Assembly (NCBI GenBank): GCA_016709545.1
Contig: JADJMO010000001.1
Location: 1 to 64,000 of the forward strand
DNA: 64,000 nucleotides
Reading direction: 5' to 3'
Source of the DNA: Myxococcales bacterium
GTDB lineage: Bacteria; Myxococcota_A; Polyangia; Polyangiales; JADJMO01
Shown here: in pieces, positions 9,794 through 20,700 of the stretch
How positions within the stretch are numbered: the stretch's first letter is position 1
Layout of the letters: each line of letters starts with the position of its first letter
The notes under the pieces: model-generated
What the model was told of the DNA's origin: nothing
The model's input: only the letters and a program-made list of their open reading frames with translations
Databases searched by the model: none
Program-made: the position numbers and the translations under genes

Positions 9794-11404
9794 GTGCCGC
9801 ATCCGACCCTGGTCCCGGGCCGTCCGCCGGCCTTCGATCCCGACCCCATCGTGACGGCCTGCGCCGAGGTGCGCCGGACGGCGCACGTCGTCCGCGAAGG
9901 ACACGACCGCGACGGCGTGCGCGGTGGCCGGATCGGGGTCGCGCTCGACGGCCAGCTCAGCCTCGACGGTCGGGGCCTGCCGCTGCTCGCCACACTGCCG
10001 CCGCTCTATCCCGAGTGGCTCGGCGACCGCTCGTTCGGCGAGGTGCACCGCGTCCGCTTCCCGTACGTGGTCGGCGAGATGGCCAACGGCATCGCGACCG
10101 CGCGCCTCGTCGTCGCCATGGCGCGCGCCGAGATGATCGGGTTCTTCGGCGCGGCCGGGCTCCTGCCCGACCGGGTGGAGCGCGCGGTCGACGAGATCCA
10201 GGGCGAGATCGGCGCGGCGGGCCTCAGCTACGGCGTGAACCTGATCCACTCGCCGCAAGAGCCCGCGGTCGAGAACGCGGTGTGCGACCTGCTGCTGCGC
10301 CGGGGCGTGCAGCGCGTGTGCGCGTCGGCGTTCATGGCGCTCACGCCAGCGGTCGTGCGCTACGCGGTCGCGGGCCTCTCGCAGGCGCCCGACGGCAGCA
10401 TCCAGCGCGCGACGCACCTGTTCGGCAAGGTCTCGCGCACCGAGCTCGCCGACATGTTCATGGCGCCCGCGCCCGCGGCGATCCTCGAGGCGCTCGTCGC
10501 GAGCGGCCAGATCACGGCGGCGCAGGCGGCGCTCGCGCGGCACGTGCCGCTCGCGGCCGACGTCACGGTGGAGGCCGACTCGGGCGGCCACACCGACAAC
10601 CGCGCGCTGCCGGTGGTGTTGCCGCTGGTCATCGCGGCGCGCGATCGGGCGATGCGCAAGTACGAGTACGCCGCGCCGATCCGCGTGGGCGCCGCGGGCG
10701 GCCTCGGCGCGCCGGCGGCGGTCGCGGGCGCGTTCGCGATGGGCGCGGCCTACGTGCTGACCGGCACCGTCAACCAGGCGGCGGTCGAGTCGGGGCTCTC
10801 CGAGGAGGGCCGCAAGATGCTCGCGCAGGCCACGATGGCCGACGTGATGATGGCGCCCGCCGCCGACATGTTCGAGATGGGCGTGCGCGTGCAGGTGCTC
10901 AAGCGCGGCACGATGTTCGGTCCGCGCGCGAGCAAGCTCTACGAGATCTACCGCGACCACGCCTCGCTCGAGTCGCTGTCGCCGGAGCTCCGCGGCAAGC
11001 TCGAGCGCGAGATCCTCGGCGCGAGCCTCGACACGATCTGGGCCTCGACGAGGGCCTACTTCGAGGCCCGCGATCCGGAGGAGGTGCACAAGGCCGAGCG
11101 CGACCCGAAGCATCGCATGGCCCTCGTGTTCCGCTGGTACCTCGGCCTCTCGAGCCGATGGGCCATCGACGGCGACCCGAAGCGTCGCCTCGACTTCCAG
11201 ATCTGGTGCGGCCCCGCCATGGGCGCCTTCAACGACTGGGTGAAGGGCTCGTTCCTCGAGCCCCCCGAGGCCCGCACGGCCCCCCAGATCGCCATGAACC
11301 TCCTCGAGGGCGCGGCCGTCGTCACCCGCGCCCAGCAGCTCCGCACGTACGGCGTCCCCGTGCCTTCGGAAGCGTTCCGGTTCGCCCCCCGTCCCCTCGC
11401 GTGA
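9794..11404 (+). CDS. pfa1: PUFA synthase enoyl reductase subunit Pfa1/PfaD
   Basis: A trans-acting FMN enoyl reductase of the anaerobic PUFA pathway; it reduces selected double bonds on ACP-bound intermediates. The 536-residue product has the PfaD pattern: a short N-terminal segment, PPLYPEWLGDRSFGEVHRVRFPYVVGEMANGIA, then a nitronate-monooxygenase-like TIM barrel (EMIGFFGAAGLLP, YGVNLIHSPQEP, VEADSGGHTDNRAL with the flavin loop, VGAAGGLGAPAAVAGAFAMGA, TGTVNQAA). The C-terminal region (GPAMGAFNDWVKGSFL) is also conserved in the family. GTG start, 8 nt before pfa2. It is the first gene of the operon, as in described myxobacterial pfa clusters. Confidence 0.92.
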   Translation: MPHPTLVPGRPPAFDPDPIVTACAEVRRTAHVVREGHDRDGVRGGRIGVALDGQLSLDGRGLPLLATLPPLYPEWLGDRSFGEVHRVRFPYVVGEMANGIATARLVVAMARAEMIGFFGAAGLLPDRVERAVDEIQGEIGAAGLSYGVNLIHSPQEPAVENAVCDLLLRRGVQRVCASAFMALTPAVVRYAVAGLSQAPDGSIQRATHLFGKVSRTELADMFMAPAPAAILEALVASGQITAAQAALARHVPLAADVTVEADSGGHTDNRALPVVLPLVIAARDRAMRKYEYAAPIRVGAAGGLGAPAAVAGAFAMGAAYVLTGTVNQAAVESGLSEEGRKMLAQATMADVMMAPAADMFEMGVRVQVLKRGTMFGPRASKLYEIYRDHASLESLSPELRGKLEREILGASLDTIWASTRAYFEARDPEEVHKAERDPKHRMALVFRWYLGLSSRWAIDGDPKRRLDFQIWCGPAMGAFNDWVKGSFLEPPEARTAPQIAMNLLEGAAVVTRAQQLRTYGVPVPSEAFRFAPRPLA

Positions 11405-11412
11405 GAGTCAGC

Positions 11413-14400
11413 ATGAGCAAGCCTTCGTTCGTCGAGAGAGAGCCGATCGCCATCGTGGGTGTCAGCGCCCTGTTCCCCGGCTCGGTCGGGGCGCGCGGGT
11501 TCTGGAGCGACATCCTGCGCGGGCGCGACCTGCTCACCGAGGTGCCGGCCTCCCACTGGCTGCTCGGCGACTACTACGACCCGGACCCCCTCGCGCGCGA
11601 CAAGACGTACGCGAACCGCGGCGGCTTCCTGCCCGACGTCGAGTTCGACTCGATGGCCTTCGGCGTGCCGCCCTCGACGCTGCCGTCGACCGACACGAGC
11701 CAGCTGCTCGCGCTCATCGTCGCGCAGCAGGTGCTCGAGGACGCGAGCCGCGGCGACCTCTCGCGCATCGACAAGGACCGCACGAGCGTCATCCTCGGCG
11801 TCACCTCGGCGCAGGAGCTGCTCGGCTCGATGGTGAGCCGCCTGCAGCGCCCGGTGTGGAGCAAGGCGCTGCGCGAGATGGGCCTGCCCGAGTCCGACAT
11901 CGACGAGGCGTGCGAGCGGATCGCGGCGCACTACGTCGAGTGGCAGGAGAGCTCGTTCCCCGGCCTCCTCGGCAACGTCGTCGCCGGGCGCATCGCCAAC
12001 CGGCTCGACCTCGGCGGCACCAACTGCGTGTGCGACGCCGCGTGCGCGAGCACGTTCTCCGCGCTCGCCATGGCCGTCAACGAGCTGCACCTCGGCACCT
12101 CGGACGTCGTGATCACCGGCGGGGTGGACACGATGAACGACATCTTCATGTACATCTGCTTCAGCAAGACCCCGGCGCTCTCGCGCTCGGGCGACTGCCG
12201 TCCGTTCTCGGACAAGGCCGATGGCACGATGCTCGGCGAGGGGCTCGGCATGGTGGCGCTCAAGCGCCTCTCCGACGCCGAGGCCGCGGGCGACCCGATC
12301 TACGCGGTGATCCGCGCGGTGGGCTCGTCGTCCGACGGCCGCGCCAAGAGCGTCTACGCGCCGGTCCCCGAGGGGCAGGCCAAGGCGCTCCGTCGCGCGT
12401 ACTCCCTCGCGGGGTACTCTCCCGACACCGTCGAGCTGCTCGAGGCGCACGGCACGGGCACGATGGCCGGCGACGCGGCCGAGTTCGGCGGGCTGCGCCT
12501 CGTGTTCGAGGACACCGATCGCTTCCGGAGCGGCGATCGCCAGCTCTGCGCGCTCGGATCGGTGAAGTCGCAGATCGGTCACACCAAGAGCGCCGCCGGC
12601 GCGGCCGGCCTGTTCAAGGCAGTGATGGCGCTGCACCACCGCGTGCTGCCCCAGACCCTCAAGATCGACAAGCCCAACCCGAAGCTCGACCTCGAGAGCT
12701 CGCCGTTCCACCTCGCGACCGAGACCCGCCCCTGGATCCGCGACACGAGCGTGCACCCTCGCCGCGCAGGCGTGAGCGCTTTCGGGTTCGGTGGCTCCAA
12801 CTTCCACGTGGCGCTGGAGGAGTACGTGGGGCCGAGCCGCGCGGCGCTCCTCCGCACCGCCAAGACGGAGCTCGTGGTGCTCGCGGCCGAGAGCAAGGCC
12901 GCACTCGCGGGCGCCTGCACCGCGCTCGCCACCGAGGTGCGCGCGATGCTCGCCGCCGCGCGCGAGACCGAACACGAGAACGAGTCCTCCGTGCTGCAGC
13001 ACGTCGCGCTCCGCAGCCAGCGCACGGCGCGGGGTAGCCAGCGCCCGGCCGAGGCTCGCGGCGGGGCGCGCGCGGCGATCGTCGCCGAGAGCGCGAGCGA
13101 GCTCGTGGGCAAGCTCGAGGAGGCTGCCAAGCTGGCCGAGCGCCCCGGGTTGCAGACCAACCCGCGCGGCGTCTTCGTCTCCGACGAGGCCGTCGACGGC
13201 GGCGTGTGCTTCGTGTTCCCGGGGCAGGGCAGCCAGTACGTCGGCATGGGCCTCGGCCTCGCGACGTCCCTGGGCTGCGCGCGCGAGGTGTGGGACCACG
13301 CGGCCTCGCTCGTGCCGAACGACCCGCTGCACGAGGTCGTGTTCCCGCGGCCGGGCTTCGCCGCCGACCACGCGGAGCGCTCTCTCGCCAAGCTCACCCG
13401 GACGGAGTGGGCGCAGCCAGCGATCGGCGCGGCGAGCCTCGCCACCCTCGCGGTGCTCCGCAAGGTTGGCCTCTCGGCGGCTTGCGCGGTCGGACACAGC
13501 TTCGGCGAGGTGACCGCGCTCGCGGCCTCGGGCGCGCTCGGCCTCGACGACGCGCTGCGCGTCGCTCGCCAGCGGGGCGAGCGCATGGCCGAGGCAGCGG
13601 CGCTCCCCGGCGCGATGTGCGCCGTGCTCGCCAGCAAGCAAGACGTGATCGCCGCGCTCGAGGGCAGCGGCATCGACGTCGTCCTCGCGAACCACAACGG
13701 CCCGAAGGAGCTCGTGCTCTCCGGCGACACGGCGGAGATCGAGCGCGCCGAGAAGCGCTGCGCGGAGAAGGGCCTCGAGACCCGCCGGCTCAAGGTGGCG
13801 ACGGCCTTCCACTCCAAGATCGTGAGCTCCGCCGTCGCGCCGTTCGGGCGGTTCCTCGCCGACGTGCCGTTCGCCGCGTCGAGCTTCCCGGTCCTCGCCA
13901 ACGCGACGGCCGCGGCCTACCCGAGCGACCCGGGCGCCGCCCGCGCGCAGCTCGCCGAGCAGCTCGCCAATCCCGTGCGCTTCGTCGACTCGATCGAGGC
14001 CGCGTGGGCGAGCGGCGTGCGCACGTTCGTCGAGGTGGGGCCGAGCGCGGTGCTGACCGGGCTAGTCTCGCGCATCCTCGAGGGCAAGCCGCACCAGGCG
14101 ATCGCCACCGACCGCAAGGGCAAGGACGCGCTCGCGAGCGTGCACGAGGCGCTCGGCAAGCTGTTCGTCCTCGGCTTCGCGCTCGAGCTCGACGCGCTGT
14201 TCGAGGGCTTCGCCGAGGCGCGCGACCCGCGCACCATCCCGGCGCCGAAGATGTCCGTGAAGATCAACGGGTCCAACTACGGGAAGATCCACCCGCCGAA
14301 CCCGCTGGGCACGAAGGGCAAGGCGCTCACGCCGCGGCCCCCGCGCGCCGCCGCGCCGCGCGCGAACGAAGTCACCGTCTCCGCTCCGACCACGCCCACC

Positions 14401-17400
14401 GCGCCCCCGCGCACCCAACCGGGAACGACCATGAAGTCCGAAGACCAGACCGCCCTCGTCGCCGCCGAGCCCACCGAGCAGACCGTCGCGCTGCCCGAAG
14501 ACGTCCAGCTCGCCTGGGTCGCCGCCTACCAGGAGGCGCAGCGCCAGACGGTGGAGGCCCACGTCGCCTACCAGGAGACGATGGCCGAGAGCCACCAGGC
14601 CTTCCTCCGCGCGCAGGAGGCCGGGTTCGCCGGGCTCGCGAGCCTGCTCTCGGGCGCGCCGCTCCCGATGCGCGAGGCCGCGCCGCGCGTCGTCACGACG
14701 CAGAGGAGCGCGCCGCGCCTCTCGGCCCCGGCGCCGCGCCCGGCTCCGGCCGTCGTGGCCCCGGTGGCCGCTCCCGCGCCGATCGCCGCTGCTCCGGTCG
14801 CCGCGGCTCCGGTCGCCGCACCCGCCGCAGCTCCGGTCGCCGCGGCCGCTGCGCCGGCGGTCGACCTCGAGAAGACCATGATGGAGGTCGTCTCGGCCAA
14901 GACCGGGTACCCGGTCGAGATGCTGGGCGTCGACATGGATCTCGAGGCCGATCTCGGCGTCGACTCCATCAAGCGCGTCGAGATCCTCGCCGGCCTCCGC
15001 GAGCGCACGCCGCAGATGCCCGAGCTCGACATGGCCAAGCTCGGCGCGATGCGCACGCTGGCGCAGATCATCGCCTACGTGCGCGAGGTGATGCCCGCCC
15101 TGGCGGCCGCGCCCAAGGTGAACGGCGCCCACGCCGCGCCCAAGGCCACCAACGGTGCACCGACGTCCAACGGCAGCAATGGCAGCAATGGCAGCAATGG
15201 CAGCAACGTCGACCTCGAGAAGGTGATGCTCGAGGTGGTGGCCGCCAAGACGGGCTACCCGGTCGAGATGCTCGGCGCCGACATGGACCTCGAGTCCGAC
15301 CTCGGCGTCGACTCCATCAAGCGCGTCGAGATCCTCGCCGCGATGCGCGAGCGCACCCCCAACCTCCCCGAGCTCGACATGGCCAAGCTCGGCGCCCTGC
15401 GCACCCTCGCGCAGATCGTCGGCCACATGCGCGAGGTGATGGGCGGCGGGGGCGCGGTCGCTCGATTATCCGCCAAGGCTGACGCCCCCGAGGCAACGGG
15501 CGTCGGTCGTTGGGTCACCGCGATCGCGGCGGCCCCTGCCCTCGGCTTCGCGCTCCCCGGGCTGCTCGGCTGCCGGCGCTGCGTGATCACCGACGACCAG
15601 GGCGGGATCGCTCCGCTCCTCGTCGCCGCGCTCGCGCGTCGCGGCGTCGCGGCGGAGGTCGTGTCGGACGTGCCCGTCGACGCCGACGCGGTCGTGTTCC
15701 TGGACGCCCTCCGCCCCGGTGACGTGGACGTGGAGCGCTCGCTCGCGCTGCACGCGGCTGGCCTCCGCGCCGCGCGCACGCTCGCCAAGAACGTCGAGAC
15801 CCGCGGCGCGTTCGTGACCGTGCAGGACACCGGGGCCGACTTCGGCCTCTCGGGTTCGCTGCGCGCGGCGCTCGGCGGCCTGCCGGGCCTCGTGAAGACG
15901 GCCGCGCAGGAGTGGCCCAGGGCCGGCTGCCGCGCGATCGACCTCGATCGCGGTGGCCGTCCGGCCGGAGAGCTCGCCGACGCGCTCGTCGACGAGCTCC
16001 TCGCCGGCGGCACCGAGCTCGAGGTGGGGCTCTGCGCCGACGGTCGACGCCAGACGGTCGTCTCGCAGCTCGTCCCGCTCGCCCATGCACCGGCCTCGTT
16101 GCCGGCGGGGTCGGTGGTGGTCGTCTCGGGCGGCGCGCGCGGTGTCACCGCGGCCTGCGTGCTCGCGCTCGTCCGCGAGACCCGGTGCAAGGTCGTCGTG
16201 CTGGCGCGCACCCCGCTGATCGGCGAGCCCGCCGGTCTCGAGGGCGCCCGCACCGACGCCGAGCTCAAGAAGGCGCTGCTCGGTCAGGCGAGCGCCCGCG
16301 GCGAGAAGCTCACCCCCGCCGAGCTCTCGGCGCGGGTCGCCACGATCGTCGGCAACCGCGAGGTGCAGGGCACGCTCGCCGCCATCCGCGCCGCCGGCAG
16401 CGACGTGCGCTACGAGGCGCTCGACGTCACCGACGCGGCCGCGGTCGGGCGCGTGCTCGCCGACGTGCGCGCCGGCTTCGGCCCCATCGCGGGCGTCATC
16501 CACGGCGCTGGCGTCATCGCCGACAAGCTGATCGCCGAGAAGACCGACGCGCAGGCCGAGCGCGTCCTTTCCACCAAGATCCGCGGCCTCTTCGCGCTGC
16601 TCTCGGCCACCGAAGGCGACGCGCTGCGCTTCTTCGTGTCTTTCTCCTCGGTCGCCGGTCGCGCGGGCAACCGCGGGCAGTGCGACTACGCGATGGCCAA
16701 CGAGGTGCTCAACAAGGTCTCGTGCCTCGAGCAGTCGCGGCGTCCGGGGTGCACCTTCAAGTCGATCGGCTGGGGGCCGTGGGAGTCGGGCATGGTGAGC
16801 CCGGCGCTCCGCGCGCACTTCGAGGCGGCGGGCGTGCCGCTCGTCACGCTCGCGGGCGGTCCGCGGTCCATGCTCGACGAGATCGCGAGCGGTGGACCGG
16901 TCGACGTGGTGATTGGTGCCGAGCCCCGGGCCGAGGCGCTCACCCGCGGCGCGCGCCCGGCGCGCGAGGGCGCCTACGACGTGATCGTCGACGCCCGGAC
17001 CTGCCCGTTCATCGACGACCACCGGGTCAAGGGCCAGGCGGTGGTCCCTGTGGTCATGGCCGTCGAGTGGTTCGCGCGCGCTGCGCGGGCGCTCGCCCCC
17101 GACCTCGCCCTGGTCGCCATCGAGGACCTGCGCGTGTTGCGCGGCATCCGCCTCGCGGATTTCGAAGGCAACGGGGACCGCTTCGTCGTGCGCGTGCACG
17201 AGTCCTCGCCGAACGAGCTCGCGGCCGAGGTGATCGGAGCCGGTGGCGCGCGTCACTACTCGGCCAAGGTGCGGCTCGGCTCGGCGCCTGCGCCACGGGC
17301 GCCACTCACGCTGTCGGGGCCGCGCACCCCGTGGGCCCACCCGGTCTACGGCGACGCGCTGTTCCACGGGCCGCGGTTCCAGGTGATCCAGGGCGTCCCC

Positions 17401-17754
17401 GTGCTGTGCGACGAGGGCATCGAGGGTGATCTCGTGGGCGCCGCCGGCGCTCGGTGGGCGGGCTCGTTCGTCACCGATCCGGCGCTGCTCGACGGCGGCC
17501 TGCAGCTCGTGGTCACGTTCGCCAAGCAGGCCACCGGTGGGGCTTCGCTGCCCACCGGCTTCCGCGCGCTGCGCTGGTTCGGCGCGCCGCAGGGCCCCGT
17601 GCACTGCGTCGTCCGCTCGCGCACCCTCTCCAAGGACCACACGGTCTCCGACCTCGTGTTCCTCGAGGGCACGCGGGTGGTCGCGGAGCTCGAAGCGGTG
17701 GACGTGCACGTCCTGCCCGGCACGCGCGAGCTCGCGGCGGCCCCGAGCGCCTGA
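11413..17754 (+). CDS. pfa2: PUFA synthase Pfa2: KS-MAT-ACP-ACP-KR-DH
   Basis: A 2,113-residue iterative synthase subunit. The KS (about residues 10-460) has Cys211 in DAACAS, His in EAHGTGT and His in IGHTKSAAG. The MAT (about 595-920) has VFPGQGSQYVG and Ser696 in GHSFGE. A long Ala/Pro linker leads to two ACPs with LGVDSIKRVEI, phosphopantetheine Ser1185 and Ser1301, separated by an Asn-Gly-Ser linker. The KR follows (SGGARGVTAACVLAL...SSVAGRAGNRGQCDYAMANE). The C-terminal PKS-type DH has His1870 in DHRVKGQAVVP and Asp in LLDGGLQ. All catalytic residues are present and the frame is intact. Two ACPs is low for PUFA synthases, which often have more. The gene is two bases upstream of pfa3. 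Confidence 0.94.
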   Translation: MSKPSFVEREPIAIVGVSALFPGSVGARGFWSDILRGRDLLTEVPASHWLLGDYYDPDPLARDKTYANRGGFLPDVEFDSMAFGVPPSTLPSTDTSQLLALIVAQQVLEDASRGDLSRIDKDRTSVILGVTSAQELLGSMVSRLQRPVWSKALREMGLPESDIDEACERIAAHYVEWQESSFPGLLGNVVAGRIANRLDLGGTNCVCDAACASTFSALAMAVNELHLGTSDVVITGGVDTMNDIFMYICFSKTPALSRSGDCRPFSDKADGTMLGEGLGMVALKRLSDAEAAGDPIYAVIRAVGSSSDGRAKSVYAPVPEGQAKALRRAYSLAGYSPDTVELLEAHGTGTMAGDAAEFGGLRLVFEDTDRFRSGDRQLCALGSVKSQIGHTKSAAGAAGLFKAVMALHHRVLPQTLKIDKPNPKLDLESSPFHLATETRPWIRDTSVHPRRAGVSAFGFGGSNFHVALEEYVGPSRAALLRTAKTELVVLAAESKAALAGACTALATEVRAMLAAARETEHENESSVLQHVALRSQRTARGSQRPAEARGGARAAIVAESASELVGKLEEAAKLAERPGLQTNPRGVFVSDEAVDGGVCFVFPGQGSQYVGMGLGLATSLGCAREVWDHAASLVPNDPLHEVVFPRPGFAADHAERSLAKLTRTEWAQPAIGAASLATLAVLRKVGLSAACAVGHSFGEVTALAASGALGLDDALRVARQRGERMAEAAALPGAMCAVLASKQDVIAALEGSGIDVVLANHNGPKELVLSGDTAEIERAEKRCAEKGLETRRLKVATAFHSKIVSSAVAPFGRFLADVPFAASSFPVLANATAAAYPSDPGAARAQLAEQLANPVRFVDSIEAAWASGVRTFVEVGPSAVLTGLVSRILEGKPHQAIATDRKGKDALASVHEALGKLFVLGFALELDALFEGFAEARDPRTIPAPKMSVKINGSNYGKIHPPNPLGTKGKALTPRPPRAAAPRANEVTVSAPTTPTAPPRTQPGTTMKSEDQTALVAAEPTEQTVALPEDVQLAWVAAYQEAQRQTVEAHVAYQETMAESHQAFLRAQEAGFAGLASLLSGAPLPMREAAPRVVTTQRSAPRLSAPAPRPAPAVVAPVAAPAPIAAAPVAAAPVAAPAAAPVAAAAAPAVDLEKTMMEVVSAKTGYPVEMLGVDMDLEADLGVDSIKRVEILAGLRERTPQMPELDMAKLGAMRTLAQIIAYVREVMPALAAAPKVNGAHAAPKATNGAPTSNGSNGSNGSNGSNVDLEKVMLEVVAAKTGYPVEMLGADMDLESDLGVDSIKRVEILAAMRERTPNLPELDMAKLGALRTLAQIVGHMREVMGGGGAVARLSAKADAPEATGVGRWVTAIAAAPALGFALPGLLGCRRCVITDDQGGIAPLLVAALARRGVAAEVVSDVPVDADAVVFLDALRPGDVDVERSLALHAAGLRAARTLAKNVETRGAFVTVQDTGADFGLSGSLRAALGGLPGLVKTAAQEWPRAGCRAIDLDRGGRPAGELADALVDELLAGGTELEVGLCADGRRQTVVSQLVPLAHAPASLPAGSVVVVSGGARGVTAACVLALVRETRCKVVVLARTPLIGEPAGLEGARTDAELKKALLGQASARGEKLTPAELSARVATIVGNREVQGTLAAIRAAGSDVRYEALDVTDAAAVGRVLADVRAGFGPIAGVIHGAGVIADKLIAEKTDAQAERVLSTKIRGLFALLSATEGDALRFFVSFSSVAGRAGNRGQCDYAMANEVLNKVSCLEQSRRPGCTFKSIGWGPWESGMVSPALRAHFEAAGVPLVTLAGGPRSMLDEIASGGPVDVVIGAEPRAEALTRGARPAREGAYDVIVDARTCPFIDDHRVKGQAVVPVVMAVEWFARAARALAPDLALVAIEDLRVLRGIRLADFEGNGDRFVVRVHESSPNELAAEVIGAGGARHYSAKVRLGSAPAPRAPLTLSGPRTPWAHPVYGDALFHGPRFQVIQGVPVLCDEGIEGDLVGAAGARWAGSFVTDPALLDGGLQLVVTFAKQATGGASLPTGFRALRWFGAPQGPVHCVVRSRTLSKDHTVSDLVFLEGTRVVAELEAVDVHVLPGTRELAAAPSA
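15169..15207 (+). repeat. In-frame 9-nt tandem repeat (AATGGCAGC) between the two ACPs
   Basis: About four copies encode Asn-Gly-Ser, making a flexible linker between the ACPs of Pfa2. Copy-number slippage would change linker length without a frameshift. Confidence 0.8.
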
Positions 17755-17756
17755 CC

Positions 17757-20700
17757 ATGCGCACGCCGATCGCGATCGTCGGGCAGTCGTGCTTGCTCCC
17801 CGGAGCCTCGACGCCCGCGGAGCTCGCCGCCCTGCTCGAGGCGGGGCGGGTCGTGGTCGGTCCTTCGCCGGCGGGTCGGTTCCGCCTCGGTCGCGCCCAC
17901 GCGATGACCGACGACCCGGCCCACTCGAGCGACCGCGCCTGGTCCGACCTCGGGGGCTACGTCGACCCGTCGTTCGTCCTCGACCCGCGCGGCCTCGCGC
18001 TGCCGGAGAGCGAGCTCATTGGCCTCGACCCGCTGTTCCACTGGGTGCTGCACTGCGGGCGCGAGGCGGCGGCGAGCGCGCGCATCGATCCGCGGCGCAC
18101 TGGCGCCATCTTCGGCAACCTCTCGTTCCCGACCGGCAAGATGGCCGAGCGCGCGGAGTCGGTCTGGTTCGCGGGCACCCCGTTCGCGCGGCCGCCGGTG
18201 GATCCGCGCAACCGCTTCATGTCGGGCCTGCCCGCGCACCTGCTCGCGCGTGCGCTCGGGCTCGGCGGCGAGGTGTTCACGCTGGACGCCGCAGGGGCAG
18301 ATCCGCGCGATGCGCGCCGCCTACGCCGCGGCCGGTCTCTCGCCGCGCGACGTCGCCTACGTCGAGTGCCACGCGACCGGCACGCAGGTCGGTGACGCCG
18401 CCGAGATCGCGAGCCTCGAGGAGGTCTTCGGCGCCGGCCCCACGCTCCCCATCGGCTCGCTCAAGGCCAACATGGGGCACCCGCTCAGCGTGGCGGGTGC
18501 GGCGGGCCTCATGAAGCTCCTGCACTCGCTCGAGCGCGGCGTGTTCCTGCCGACACCCGGACACGGACCCGAGAACCGCGCCCTCGGCAACGGCCACTTC
18601 CGCGTCGTCCGTGGCGTCGAGCCCTGGGTCGGACCGCGACGCGCGGCGCTCAGCGCCTTCGGCTTCGGCGGCAACGACGCGCACCTGATCGTGGAGGCGC
18701 CCGGCCTGACGAAGGCGCGAACCGTCGAGCACGCCGCGAGGTCGGTGACCGCGCTGCGCCCGCGCGTGGCCGTGGTCGCCCTCGCCGCGCGCGTGGGCGA
18801 CGGCGCCAGCACCGAGGCGTTCCACCGCACGATCGTCGAGGGCACGGCGTGCTCGCCGCGCGCGACGCACGTCGAGGTGCCGCTCGAGGGGCTGCGCACG
18901 CCGCCCAAGGATCTCGAGGTCGCGCTCGCCCAGCAGACGATGCTGCTGACGGTCGCGAGCGAGGTGGCCCGCGCGACGCGGCTCGAGGGTCCCCGCACGA
19001 TGGTCGTGGTGGGCATGGGCTGTGACGCGGAGATCGCCCGCTACGGCGCGCGCTGGCGGCTCGCGGAGTGGGCGGCGAGCGCGCCTCCCGCCCTGCGCCT
19101 GGCCGCGCAGGATTCGCTGGTCCCTGCGCTCCGCGCCGAGGGGGTGCTCGGCACGATGCCGAACATCGTCACCAACCGGGTGAACGCGCAGCTCGACGCC
19201 GGCGGGCCGAGCTTCTCGGTGTCGGCCGAGGAGCTGAGCGGCCTGCGCGCCTTCGAGCTCGCGGTGCGGGCGCTGGAGCGCGGCGACGTCGACGTGGCCC
19301 TGGTCGGGGCGACGGATCTCTCGCACGAGCCGGTGCACGTGGGCGCCCTGGCCGAGATCGCGGGCCGCCCCACGACGCCGGGAGACGCGGCGGTCGCGCT
19401 GGTCCTCAAGCGCGAGGACGACGCGCGTCGCGACGGCGACGTCGTGCTGGCGCTCGTCGATCCGAGCCGCGACGCGGCCGAGATCCCCCTGATCCTCGGC
19501 AACGCCGGCGGCGCGCGCTCGCTCGCCGATCGGCTCGGCGAGGCCCACGCGGCGAGCGGGCTCGTCGCCGTCGCGGCCGCGTTGTCGGCGCTCTCCACGG
19601 GCGTGGTCTCGCGCGCCGAGGTGCGCATGCAGGGGCTGCTCGGCCCCACGATGACGGTTCGCCTCGAGGGCGTCGGAGCGGTCACCGCCCCGGCGCCGCG
19701 CGCTCCCCTCCGCTACCTGTCGTTGCCGGCGCACCCGCCGGCGGTCTCGCTGCCCGAAGGCCTCTCCGTGGAACGAATGGAACCCGCCCCCAAGCTCGTC
19801 CCCGTGCTCTCGGCCGCGCCCCTGGCGACGGCACCGAGCATTGCTGCCATTCCTGCCACGCCGGTCGCGCGCCCGCAGTTCGCCCATCCCGGGCTCGCGC
19901 AAGTGCTCGTCCAGGCGGCCGAGCAGCACCGCGCGGTCGGTGACAGCCATCGCGCGTTCCTCGCGAAGCAGGCCGAGATCCACGCGCAGTTCCTCGCGCT
20001 CCGGGCGCGCACGAACGAGGCGCTGCTCCGCGGGCTGGCCCACGGCAACGTCTTGCCGAGCGCTCTCCCGCGCCCCGCCGCGCCGGTCTCGGTGCCTGCA
20101 TCGGTGCCCGTCGCGCCGGTCGCCGCGCCCCTGCCCGTGGCGATCCCGGAGCCCACGCCGCCCGTCGCCGAGGCGGTGGTGGCGCCCGCCCTCGCGCCCG
20201 GCCGCCGGGCCCCGCGCGGCCCCACGTTCGACCGCGCGGCCCTCGAGGTGCACGCCGGTGGCCGCATTTCCTCCATCTTCGGACCGCTGTTCGAGCAGCA
20301 GGACGTGCACGTGGTGCAGGTGCGGATGCCCATGGCGCCGCTCCTCCTCGCCGACCGCGTGACCGGCCTCGACTGCGAGCCGGGGGTGCTCGCCAAGGGC
20401 GTGATCTGGACCGAGACCGACGTGCGCGCCGACGCGTTCTACATGCACGCCGGCCGCATGACCCCGGGCGTGATGATCGAGTCGGGCCAGGCCGACCTCA
20501 TGCTGGTCAGCTATCAGGGCATCGACTTCCGCAACAAGGGCACGCGCGCCTACCGCCTGCTCGGGTGCAACCTCACCTTCCACGGCTCGCCGCCGAAGTC
20601 CGGTGAGACGCTGGCCTACGAGATCCACGGCGACGGCCACGCCAACCAGGGCGACGTGCGCCTGTTCTTCTTCCACTACGACTGCTGGATCGGCGACCGC

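Noticed and set aside
18282..18305. A naturally Cys-less KS (second chain-length factor) in Pfa3
   Set aside because: A chain-length factor keeps the fold and replaces the Cys; here the whole ~110-residue block is gone and the frame changes.
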